Of a stretch of DNA of 64,000 bases, positions 44,685-55,900 are shown piece after piece. A model generated the notes under the pieces. That model made no database searches. It worked only from the letters and a program-made list of their open reading frames with translations, and was not told the origin of the DNA. The DNA lies in the NCBI RefSeq assembly GCF_022605725.1, contig NC_065553.1, positions 8,432,001 to 8,496,000 on the forward strand. The letters run 5' to 3'. This DNA comes from Anthonomus grandis grandis (lineage: Eukaryota > Arthropoda > Insecta > Coleoptera > Curculionidae). The position numbers were made by a program, and so were the translations under genes. Each line of letters starts with the position of its first letter. The first letter of the stretch is position 1.

Positions 44685-46015
44685 ACTGGTTAATAACAAA
44701 ATCTATTAAGTGTAAAGATGTTTGTTGTATATATATTAAAAGATCAATTCTTTATTCTTAGATATGCGATTTTTGATGCAGTTTAATGTTTTGTTTTATT
44801 TTTTTTGATTTTACAAAAAGACTGAAAAATGTTCTTTATTTATTCAAACAAGAACAAACTCATATGTGTGACAGTACGGCATAAGTTAAGTTAAATTATT
44901 TATTAATTATCCAATAATATATAAATGTTTGCCTCAAGCCAAAAACCTGTTGTATTTTTCTAACGTTCTTGCGTAGCTTTGTAGGTTTATACATATATTT
45001 TTTAATTTCCTGTATATATTTATAAACTAGTTATATTATTATGACTTTCTCTAGTATATTATAAAGAATTAGATATTAATATTTCAATTAAATAAAATCA
45101 GGAAAACAATTCAACTTTAGCTGTTTTATTTCATTAACGTTAAAAACCACTATTCCGTATTCGCGCTTATTACAGCTTTGAATCGCAATAGGTACAGAAT
45201 TAATTGTTTTAAATAAAGAACTTCATGATTTATTGAACATATATTAGATAATTATTGTTGTCATAAGATCTGTGTTGATGTTAAGTATAATAGGTTCATC
45301 GTTTCACCGATGTATCACTTACATTTTCTTTAAGTTGCTTGGGTATTTCTCGCATAATTATTAAATGTAATAAATATCAATTGACAATAAAATTATATTA
45401 TTCTACTGGCAGTTCCAGCATATTTTAACTATCAGTTTTAATAACTAAGTTTTAACTAACAATAAGTAATGAACTATTTGTTTTAAATTTAGTTTAAGAT
45501 TAAATTTCTCGTAAAAAAAAGAGAGTGGTTACAAGAAGTTATTGAAAGTTTATCCCCGAAAAAAGAACTCATTTTAAGTAGAAAACAATCAATGAATATT
45601 GAATAGATTAAGTATATTAAAGCTGGAAGAATTAAAAAAAAAATGTCTTAAATGTTTATATTTTCCGCTTTTCGTAGGAAATACGGCTTATTTTTTTACA
45701 TTTCTGTTCGCGTATCTGCTAAGTCGTCTTTTTTTCAGTACGAGGTTAGTAAGCATCTGACTTTGATGGGGTACCTGATACCCGTATTACTTGCAATCAA
45801 AATATTACGCGAAAGTTCAGGCATTTCTAAAATGTTTTTCTGATGCAGGCTTTACATACAACAATCTACAAACCACATAGACTCTTAATCTCAAATTTAT
45901 TATGCAATACACATTAAATGTCTATTATGATGTGTATTGCATAATGAAAATTAAAACTTAAAAATAAACTTGATAAAAATTAATTCTTTAAATAAAAGGC
46001 TCAAACAGACCTTAG
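44685..46015. other. 3' UTR of the ZAD gene and downstream spacer
   Basis: An AATAAA at 45091-45096 is the best polyA signal for the ZAD transcript; another overlaps the stop codon at 44682. Beyond that the sequence is AT-rich. A perfect hairpin at 45899-45945 is listed separately. Confidence 0.45.
45899..45945. repeat. Perfect hairpin, 16-base arms
   Basis: ATTATGCAATACACAT (45899-45914) and its exact reverse complement (45930-45945) are separated by 15 bases. Arms are too short for a typical pre-miRNA unless extended with mismatches. Confidence 0.75.
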
Positions 46016-46200
46016 ATTGTGAAATGGAATTGGCACAATCAACAATTTTCTCTCGCAACTCCTCTAAATTTGTTCGCGTACTGAATTCGTGATTGCAAAT
46101 GGTCTCCTTACATAACCCCAAAAATAAAAGTCACTTGGGGACAAATCTGGAGATATAGCAGGCCATTTAATATCGCCAGTCCTCCTAATAAGTCGGTTAG
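46016..46200 (-). pseudogene. Mariner-like transposase fragment
   Basis: The minus strand reads NRLIRRTGDIKWPAISPDL then SPSDFYFWGYVRR, matching the W-P-x-x-SPDL-x-P-x-D-F-Y-F-WG box including the third catalytic aspartate, followed by a frameshifted REQI/LRE helix. Only about 60 codons remain. Confidence 0.65.
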
Positions 46201-48630
46201 AAAAAGTATTAAAAATTATTTTTAATTTTTGAGTCCAAAAATAGGCTCTAAAAATGAAAGATCGCAGATAATATAAGAGCTACGATCTTGCAGATGGTCT
46301 CGTTGGATTCAGAAGAACGAAACTAAGTCAAAACCCTTGGGATTTCTCAATAAATAAAATAAAAAATACAAGTAAGTTATATTTCTTTTATTATATTTAA
46401 ATAGGATGCATTAATTAGTTGAATTTTATAAATACAAAATCTTCTCCATAATCCATATGAAAATGATGCGTTTTTTTGAAACCAAAAAGTTGGATCACAA
46501 GTAGAAAGTCACCGTCCGTAAATAACTTGCTATAGTCAATAAAACATCAAAATAAATTGTTATATACAAAATAACAAAAAATACTATAGATTTTCTTCTT
46601 TAAAAATACTTCTTTTTCTTGAAAAATACTTTAGAACATTTTATAATACTTACTAAAAATTAATTGGCTATTACTTACAATATTAAATTTCTTTTTTCTC
46701 TTAAAATATATTCTGTTTTTTCATTCTTAGTGGGACATCCGGATGTCCTTGTATATTTTAATGTACTTATCTTGACATTGTAAAATGACTTGTGTCAGGT
46801 TATGACACGAGTTCGATCTTCGGGTTAGTAGTCATTTATATCAAATATTATATGACTGCTAACCTAAGTTATTTATTTGTTATTAACCCAAATACACAGT
46901 GCTGGTAACATTAATTTTTATGTTAAATTCTAAGAAGATAAACATTTCACTATAATAGTTTTTAAATACTTTTTGCCTGGTAAAAAATGTTGAAAATTAA
47001 ATAACTCTGTAAGCAATGAAATTTTGCATATTACCACCTCAAATAGTTTGATTTAATAAAACACCTATCTACTTTTGATTTAATATGAAAATTTTACCGT
47101 ATATCATGTATAAAATAAATGGAATATAAATAATAATAATGGTTTAATATAAATGGAAATGGTATAAGTTACAGCCATACAGTAATGGTTTCTTTTTTCT
47201 ATCCATGTATAGCGTCTCATCAAATCTTCCTCCAGTTATAATCGAAGGCATATTCAAAGAGTTATTGCAAATATTTCTACAGTGACGGTGTTAATTAACC
47301 AGGCTTTACCTTCTGAAGCTCTGAGTCTTCATCAAGATATATACCCGATAATGAACAGCAGGCTGTACCTAATGAGCGTTCCTTACAGCATAGCCAACAA
47401 GATCCTGCTATTAACCAGACATTGCCAAAAAATAAATTTAGTTTCATTAATGCTGAACCTAACACATTTAGGCAAACCATATTTTGTCCTTGTACCACTA
47501 CAAATTTTTGTTCGTTATTCTTAAGGTTCCTCAGTGCTGAACACACACTTGGCAAAAACAGACAACAGTGAGAATTCTTTGAAACTTCATGGGCTATAGA
47601 AACAAATTTGATATTTAAACTTAACGGCCCAAATTTAAAAGAAAAAGCTAAAGAAATAGCCATGAAAGAGAGACTAACGTAAGTCTGTTAATCAGTGATG
47701 TGAAGAAAGGCATTGCGATGGTAAAGTTTGTTCATCTTCAGGACTATAAAAGAGACTACACTTTTGTGCTTTCCCCAACAATAGCCTCTTTTGTAAAATT
47801 TGAGTAATTTAAATTATAAACAAATTTAAATAACGAGAGAATATAACAAAACCTTATTTTCTAATTAAAAAAAATAATTTTTTATAATATTTTATTTATA
47901 TTTTATTTTTATAATAATTTTTTTTAGTATCAAGATGTTCATCTAATTATATTGAATGAATAATACTTCGTAAATCTAGCAATGTTATTCTTATAGTAAC
48001 TAAATTCTAAAACTTTTAATTTAAAGATTTTTCAGTACTTTTCCGTAGCCAATAAAAAAAACCCAAAATTAAAAAAAAAGTAATAATTTTACCAATATAA
48101 CGGATACTAGAAACTGATTCTTGTTTCGTTTAAAATAAAGAAATTACATGTTTCTCGTTATACACATGTGCTGGCATATTCATCTTTAAGATATAACATG
48201 CTTGTTATGTTTAACGAAGTTGCTTATTTTAACAAGTCTTACGTTTTTGAGACCTTTTCCAAATACAACAGACTCGTCCATTTATTAACATTGAAAGACA
48301 GTATAATAGTAAGTTGAAAGACATAACGTAAATATGATCTAACTAGCATGAATATGTGCCAAGTTTTACGACGTTACAATGTAATAAGAAAACAAAGTTT
48401 AACCGTTTTTTCCGATCTGTTTTTTTGCATAGTGGGCCGGTACTGCCTTCATCACACTTTATTTCGTGTTATTAAAAACATGTAAGGAAACATTAATAAC
48501 TATAAAAGAAACACATTTTAACAGCTATAAACATAATTTATATATTATTGTATGGGCAAAAAAATAAATCTAATTAAAGTGATGTCCACACTAGGGACCA
48601 CCTCGAATCGAACCAAAAATAGTAAACTAA
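46201..48630. other. Intergenic
   Basis: No firm gene. A segment at 47310-47520 has a frame rich in Q, N and P without a known domain. GGTTAGTAGTCAT (about 46820) pairs with ATGACTGCTAACC (about 46853) with one mismatch. Confidence 0.3.
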
Positions 48631-48729
48631 AGCACGGCGCCCACTGAATCGGCATCGACCGTCTCGGCACGGTCGGTACAATCGGCCGGATTTGCTTCAC
48701 ACGTGCATATTTAAATGGGGCCGCGCCAC

Positions 48730-48807
48730 GAACTTATAAATATATATAATATATATTTAATATTATATAAATAATATATATACTTATAAATATATATTTA
48801 TAAGTTC
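48730..48807. repeat. AT-only foldback inside the Harbinger terminal region
   Basis: GAACTTATAAATATATAT (48730-48747) pairs with ATATATTTATAAGTTC (48792-48807) around an all-AT centre. It sits in GC-rich terminal sequence, between two GGGGCCGCGC-like words, so it looks like a later insertion or a cruciform. Confidence 0.6.
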
Positions 48808-48983
48808 TTGGGCCGCGCGCATTGAATCGGTTCGGTACGTTCGGTTTTCTCCGGTGACGATCTCATATTGTGAAGAGGGCAACTTTTGCCGATTGCACTG
48901 AAAGCCTGCGACTATTTTAGCATCAATTCGCATAGAGTGAGGAACTGTTTCAAAGAATTTTAAAAACCATTGATTTGATAAAT

Positions 48984-49116
48984 ATGTCAAACGAAATTTT
49001 AATCAAAGCTGTTCGCAGTTTTAGAATATTGTATGATAAACAAAACACATATTATCATGATAATTTAAGGAAAGAAAACGCTTGGGAGGAGGCATCCAAA
49101 TTTACTGGATGTTCTG
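48984..49116 (+). pseudogene. MADF-domain exon of the Harbinger element
   Basis: The frame from ATG 48984 reads ILIKAVRSFRILYDKQNTYY then KENAWEEASKFTGCS and is followed by GTAAGT at 49117. This is the first two helices of a MADF (Myb/SANT-like) DNA-binding domain, the accessory protein of PIF/Harbinger elements. The rest of the domain is not found downstream. Confidence 0.72.
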
Positions 49117-49399
49117 GTAAGTGTCATTTATTATATCTTAAATCGGTGTTTTCGTTTTGTTCTGTTTATTAAGTTGGCATCATCAGGAGATTTTAAAACT
49201 CAGTTTTATTTATCTGAGGATGTCAACTTGGTCGGCGAAATGTGCGAGTGTGAAAGTTCTCGTTTTGGTGTTAAGCGGTGTACAACTCTTGCTTTGACTA
49301 TAATTTATGTTTTTACAAAAATACACAAAAAAGACAGCTTATTATATAGTTTCAAATGCACGTTGGAATGTTATGTTATAATTTATTTTATTTGACTCT

Positions 49400-49653
49400 A
49401 TACAGGGTGTCTCACAACAAATGCCCGCTATATATATCTCGTAGTAAGTAGAGTTCAGAAATTTTTAAAATTTTACAGTATACCAACGTTGAGGCGTAAT
49501 TCAGCTAAAATAATTTTGAGATGGCGCAAAAACCAGTTCTCTTAATGATACAACCTTTCTCTTTAAAATAATCTTCTTTAAATTATTTTCTAAATAATGG
49601 GATATAAAAAAATTAGGAAGGAGGAGGCATGACACTGTACAAAATCACCCTGA
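49400..49653. mobile_element. Small CAGGGTGT-ended insertion inside the Harbinger copy
   Basis: It starts TACAGGGTGTCTCACAAC at 49401 and ends ATCACCCTGAA at about 49653. The terminal decamer matches ends of the mariner-like elements nearby. Inverted similarity beyond the first 10 bases is poor, so this is tentative. Confidence 0.4.
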
Positions 49654-49775
49654 ACATATTTTTGTAATTTTTACAAAACTATAAGGTAAAACTTGGTTTT
49701 AGATTTGGGTTAAATGTTGGTAACAATTAAGTGAAAATATCACTTTGTACCATTATGTCTTTTATATATATATGT

Positions 49776-49987
49776 ATATGTTTCCCAAGTTTCAGAATTT
49801 CCAAAATTTCATAGAATTTGGACGCAGACATTCTAAAATATTTGAAAAACATTGCTTCGTCCTCCAGCAAATCATAAAATAGATGATGATATTCTTCGAA
49901 ATCTCTTCTTTTCAAAAGAATATCATGCACCCAAAATCTCCTACGCTTTTCTACGGCTTCTAATTCAGCACAGGCTACTGCAATCAT
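49776..49987 (-). pseudogene. HARBI1-like nuclease, N-terminal fragment
   Basis: The minus-strand frame from 49987 reads RRRFWVHDILLKRRDF, EYHHLFYDLLEDEAMFFKYF and MSASKFYEILEIL, the conserved region upstream of the DDE domain in PIF/Harbinger transposases. Beyond 49776 the similarity stops and no DDE motif follows. Confidence 0.78.
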
Positions 49988-50202
49988 AACATCCTCTTCA
50001 GAATCTGAATAACTGCTAATTTTTTTTTATAAAACGCTTAAACGGGAGCTTAATTACAAAACTTCTATATGCTCGAATAGTCTAACCACTTTTAAACGTC
50101 GTCGTGTCTTCGTTCTGCCGATTGTATGAGCGCTAGTTACCGACTGAACGGACCAAACGTGCCGAACCGACCGATCCGATCCGATTTAGTGGGCGCCCTC
50201 CT

Positions 50203-50999
50203 TAATAAATTTAATTAGATATTTTGCGCTTATTTTTAGCATACAACTAACGAAAGTTAAAAGACCTTTAAATGGCCGATTATTAAATTAATTAACTTTT
50301 AACAGAAAAATTTAAAAGAAAAAATAATTTGAGGTTGAAACTTTTAGTTAGGACACACTGGAAACAAATCCAATTATCATAATCAAATACTGAAAGTATA
50401 TTTAGTAAATAAAACAAAATTATATGTGGGTCTTAATAAAGCATCAATATAATCACATAAAATCTAATAAATTAAGTGAGACAATACAAGCAATAAATTT
50501 GCCGAATGGTTATTTAAATAATAAAATTTTGAAAAAAAATAACCAAAATTCTATCTTTAAATAAAATTATTGGTTTGTATTGCCATATTATTAATTTTTG
50601 TCTTGTTTTATAACTACATTTTTGGTCAACAGGAACTCAAGATAAACATTCATAAATTAACAACGAAATTACTCTAATATTGCCTAAAAATCTAACCTCA
50701 CTAAGAACAACTAAATATAACAAAATATTCCTAGAAAAGATTTTACGAAATTAAGCTTTATTACAGTATACTGTTACTATATCCATGTATATAGTCCAAC
50801 ATTTGAAAATCGGCTCTGAGGATCACTTCTACATAAAGAGGAAGCAATTATCTAGGACATTTTAATCGAATTTTATGCATAACATTTTTGTATAATCATT
50901 ATTTATTGGGTTTGCTCTGTGACAAAGAAAACTACAATTTTTTAGCATCGCATGAACATCTGATACAAAGTGTAAGCATAAACAAAAATTGCAGACATA
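50203..50999. other. Intergenic, nothing recognised
   Basis: AT-rich with no coding or repeat signal. Confidence 0.35.
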
Positions 51000-52300
51000 T
51001 CAATATAATGGTACAGTATTATCTATAAAATCAGAAGAACATGACACTGAGACTTGGCTAAATGAAAATATTTAGAGCTGTAAACTATTTGATACCCAGG
51101 ACTATGGGTATTCAGAAGTGATAGAAACTATGCCCTTAATTGCGAACGAGGTGGTAGTGTCCTTATAGCTGTTTTTCTCACTACTCATCCAAAGCTTTAC
51201 AGAGTAATACAAGTGCATTTAAGGATCTCTGGGTATATTGCTCTAATCAGGGTAATAATTTGCTGACTGGCTTTGTCAACTTTCCACCTCAATCTAATCT
51301 TGAAGTCTACCATGCCTTTTCTGAAACTGCAGAGTACGGAAAAATAATCAGAATGCAAGTACAATTATTTTTGGATGCTTCAACTTGGGTAACATACCAT
51401 GGGAATTTGATGAAGGTGTAATATTTAAGAGATTTAATTCTGCAGATGATGAGGTGCTTTTGAACGCTATACTTTACTTAGAAACAACTCAGGTGGTCTC
51501 AGTTAAGAATCACACTTTTAGATCTGGACTTTAATGGTAGATATATCTGACAACATTACCTGCTACTTAAGTGCAAGCCTGATTTTTATCATCCAGCTTT
51601 GAAAATGCAGCTTATCAAAGTAGATGCTTATTAAAGTAGAACCATATATCTATTTGAGCATGCAAATTACCAACGAATTAAGAACTATTTTGCTTCAGTC
51701 AATTGGGACAAACATATTTATTAGGATAATGTGGTAAAGGATGAGTTTTATAGGAAATAAATTTCAACAACAATCAAGAATAGAACTAGTGTGGACCTAA
51801 AAAAGAAGATCCAATAATTACTATGTAGTTGGTATAGAGATGAAGTAGGTTTGTGCGGGATTCTCTTTATCAGAAACATATAATAAATGATGGCAAAAAA
51901 TATGAAGTAGTTGTGGTAATATGTTAATATTACGCGTTTGAAACACCTGAATGTTACTTAAGAAGGTCTAAACCTTCAGCAAAAATCGTAAAGTCGTAGA
52001 ACTAAAGGCAAACTGAATTTGAATGAGCACCTGTAGGCAGAACCCAAATAGCTATGTAAAGAACAGACTAAGAAAAGAAACCAAAAACATGTTTTGCTTA
52101 CTCAGTTATTACTTAAATACGTCCAATAGCTCATCAAGCAGGTTTAAGCGACTGCTAGAGTCTGGAATTACCACTAGGTGATAGCTTCAATGTGGCCAAG
52201 ATTTTCTTCAAGCTTATACAGAATTAAGAATATTTAAAGATTTTGAGAACTCTGATATTTGTTAAATCATTTTTTTTATCACCCTTCTCTCTGGGTCATA
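51000..52300 (+). pseudogene. Non-LTR retrotransposon, endonuclease-domain remnant
   Basis: Across frames the plus strand reads TETWLNENI (about 51050), a CERGGSVLIAV-like piece (51145-51170), YCSNQGNNLLTGFVNFPP (about 51235), IIFGCFNLGNIPWEFDE (51365-51415) and YQRIKNYFASVNWD (51665). The order T-E-T-W-L, G-G-V-L-I-A-V, D/C-F-N-x-P-x-I-x-W is that of the APE-type endonuclease of Jockey-like elements. Heavily mutated; no RT core found after it. Confidence 0.58.
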
Positions 52301-52937
52301 ATTATGAAACAAAATTATCGGACTGCATTCCTTTGACTTACTGGTGATAAAGTGTCTGACACAGGAATTGGGTAATAAAAGGCTGAAATGTATTACTTAA
52401 ACAAATCATGAACTATGTTTTAAGATGTTTATGCATTCTAATAAATTATACATTTCTCCCTTTTTCCTTCTGTATGAGTTCACAGAACTCTTCCTGTGAG
52501 TGCTTGTATTATTTATTTTCTTGCAAATTTTAGACATATTATTTTATGCCATAAAACAAAATTTGGGAAATTAAATTTGTATATGTTTAGACTCTTTTCT
52601 ATTAGATAGAAAGCTACCAGCTTTTGTCATATCAAAAATGTAATATTAAACTTTTGAGAGATTAAGAAATATTATCGTAAATGGCTAAACTAACTTTAAT
52701 GTAGAAATGCCCTCTGTACGTTACCTCAAATATCTCCCATATTAACAGTTCTTCGAATCAAATTTCAAAACTGAAAAACCAGTTTCATTCAAATATAATA
52801 ATAAATCATATATAACAAACATATAAATGATATATTAACAAAGTACAAAAAGGTACTTTGGTTGTAGATCATTACTTATATATGCATGTATGTTGTATAA
52901 AGTTGTAATAGTACAAAAATTGTAGGGGTCGATAAAA
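52301..52937. other. Region just downstream of the E2 gene
   Basis: No element recognised. It must contain the E2 3' UTR and polyA site on the minus strand; no canonical AATAAA stands out close to the stop. Confidence 0.35.
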
Positions 52938-55900
52938 CTACATAAAAAACATCCTTCGCAAAATCAAAACAACTATTATGAATACTAGAAAGATTATTAC
53001 ACAGGTCCAGAATCTATCCCTAAAAATAAGATTGAATTGCTGCCAAAATTAACCGGGAAATATATTCAATTAGGTCTTACCGTTTGCTCCTCTGTATACT
53101 AGCCCTTAAAATTTCATCGGTAATAGTGTTTTGCATCTCAGTTACCTCAGAAGTATTTTGAAGATTTCTTTGTCTTAAACTGTCCTGTACATTTTGCTCT
53201 TCTTTATGCGCTTCGTTTTCATTAGGAAATATAGGCACTGCTCTTGGCTGAAAGATAAATGCATGAAAGAGTTTAATAATTAAATTTTAAAAAAAGTATG
53301 GGTTACAGTTTTTTTAAGACAAGTTGCTTCTGTTTTGTTTTCCTCAGAAGCATCAGTAAGATTTGATTCTTGCAGTGCCTCATTCCTTTCTGTTTGATCT
53401 TCTTCAGCCTAATAAGTTAAGTTGTTTCAATAAATAAAATAACTAAAAAGCAAAATAATTGAACCTTCAGTGCGACATTTTCCAAAATACTGCTCTCTTC
53501 TTTAGTTAAGATTGGACTAGCTGAGGTTCCCGGTTCTAACAGTTTATCTACTATTGTACCACATATTGAACATGACCAGTTTTTTGATTTTTTAGCTAAA
53601 GCTTGTCTCTCTTCTTTTGTATAATCCAATGCACCTATTGTGGCTGTAGCTATAAAAGACTCGGTTATCAAAATGCAATGTGCATTTCAATTATTATTTA
53701 ATACTAACACTTTGTGGGCATAAACGCTATAAGGGCTAGGAGTGCAGTCCTGATGGACCAAGATGGCTGCCATGATTCTGGATGATATCCAGATATGGAT
53801 AAACATATCTTTTTGTTGGTTTCAAACCTTCCATTAGGCTAAAAATATATTGGTTAATATATTAATATTTATTAATATTGTTCCAAAGGTTTATGTTTTT
53901 AAAATCTGGAGACCCTTATACAGGGTTATTCAGAACTATGGGATCAAACATCTAGGGGTTATTCAGTGCAACAGTAGAATCCATTTGAGTATAGGAACCC
54001 ATGTCCGGAAATGTGTCACTACGCCACTACGGCCCTAAGACGCATTTAAATTTAGAAAAAATATTAATTACCTAAATAGGATCTGATGCATTTATTTTTA
54101 CCTTTTGTATATGATACCATCACAACAATTGTTCAAAATGTCTTCCTCCAACCTCAATACACCGATTTAAACGCCGCACATGATTTCGGCGGACTACATT
54201 AAAAATTTGATCCTCGTTTCGAATGATTTCAAATGCTGCTGTTATTCGTCCAATTAAGTCTAGCTCTGATTCTACTGGAGTTTCGTAGACTAAAGACTTT
54301 ACATGTCCCCACAAGAAAAAATCGAGCGACGTTAAATCGGGTGACCTAGGAGGCCAAGAAACTGCTCCACCTCTGGCAGTTCAACGGTGTCCAAACCGCT
54401 GAGCCAAATATTCGCGTACTTGTACAGCAAAGTGAGCCGGCGCTCCATCATGCTGAAACCACATTTGCTGCGATGAACCGCCAATAAACTTTTTGTATCC
54501 AGGATGCTGTCGTTCGGGATAACGTTCATGATACAATCGCGATGCTGCTTGTGCATTGCAGTTTGTTGCTCCGTATGCCAAATGCATATCCGCCAATTCT
54601 TGATTGGTAAAGTTTTCCATTAGCAATAAATGTTTAAAAATTGTAAGCTATAAAATGTTTAAACATGACATTGATAAGCGTTGATTTTAAACAATTGTTG
54701 TTATGGTATCATGTACAAAAGGTAAAAATAAATGCAGCAGATCCTATTTAGGTAATTAATGTTTTTTATAAATTTTAACGCGTCTTAGGGCCGTAGTGGC
54801 GTAGTGACGCATTTCCGGACATGGGTTCCTATACTCAAATGGATTCTTCTGTTGCACTGAATAACCCCCAGAAGTTTGATCCCATAGTTCTGAAACACCC
54901 TGTATATGCAAGTAGGTACAATTTTAAAAATGCTCTGTGTAGCTAACAAAAGAGATGAAATAAGCTTTATCGTGTAAAAACAAAATGTAGATTACATAAA
55001 AATTATAGAATTGCCATTGGCAATATTAAAGCTAAGGTCCACAATTAAAATACAAAAATATATCAATCTATTTAGACTTAACAGCAATACAATTTATTAG
55101 AAAGAGAACAATAGGTCTAAAAATTGTAAAAAAAATATTCCTCAGTACTGTAATAAGCATTTCCAATAGATAAGTTGTAAAATAAAGTCTTTCGAATTAA
55201 CTTTGAGAGATTGTTAAAGCCATCCAATAAGATCTTTTTACATTTATATGAGATGGAATTTTGGGTTAAAGAAAATATGGGTAAAAGCATATTTAGATTG
55301 AGAGAAGAACAAGTATTATTTACATTTACTGTGTGAATTACTGAAGAAAACTTCTGAAGCATTAAACCAGTAGTTTTAGGTATAAACAAGAATTAATATT
55401 GCGAAATTTGAACTACAAAATTAGAAAATTCTGATTCAGTAGTGGCATCAGCAAAAGATGTGCACTGGCCATGTTTGACTAACAAGGGTAATTCATTTAT
55501 GTAAATGGGAAATAAGAGAGAAGCAAGAACAGAACCCTTAAACCCTTGCTCTTAACTAAGTTAGGAGAAATTGTCAAATAAAAATAATGTACCATTTATA
55601 TACTCCAAGTATATTCAATATTTCTTCAATATATTTTTTGACAATGTCTCAAAAATATGATTCAGAAGATGAAGTTGTACTTGGAATTTGATGTAGATAT
55701 TTCTAGTGGATACTGAAGAAATTCATCACAAATTTAACTCCACCTAACCTGAATATTTAACTAACTAAATTATAGATTGTTGATAAAAAAAATATAAATT
55801 AATAAAAATAATTCCTAAAACATGACCTAAAATATGAAAAATATTTTTCTACTGAAAAAATTATTCAACAATATAATTTTAGTACTAGGTACTATATCTA

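Larger units (their letters stand above)
48631..50202. mobile_element. PIF/Harbinger transposon, internally deleted
   Basis: The ends are inverted repeats (AGCACGGCGCCCACTGAATCGG at the left; the right end reads AGGAGGGCGCCCACTAAATCGG on the minus strand), flanked by the 3-bp duplication TAA (48628-48630 and 50203-50205). A 3-bp TWA duplication is the PIF/Harbinger signature. Inside are a MADF-domain exon on the plus strand and the N-terminal part of a HARBI1-like nuclease on the minus strand, the usual two-gene plan. The catalytic core is missing, so the copy is non-autonomous. Confidence 0.87.

Noticed and set aside
45652..45843. 63-codon plus-strand frame
   Set aside because: No family motif, no splice or promoter context; length expected by chance.
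47282..47663. Q/N/P-rich reading frames on both strands
   Set aside because: One frame looks protein-like, but I see no domain, splice context or repeat pattern to support a gene.
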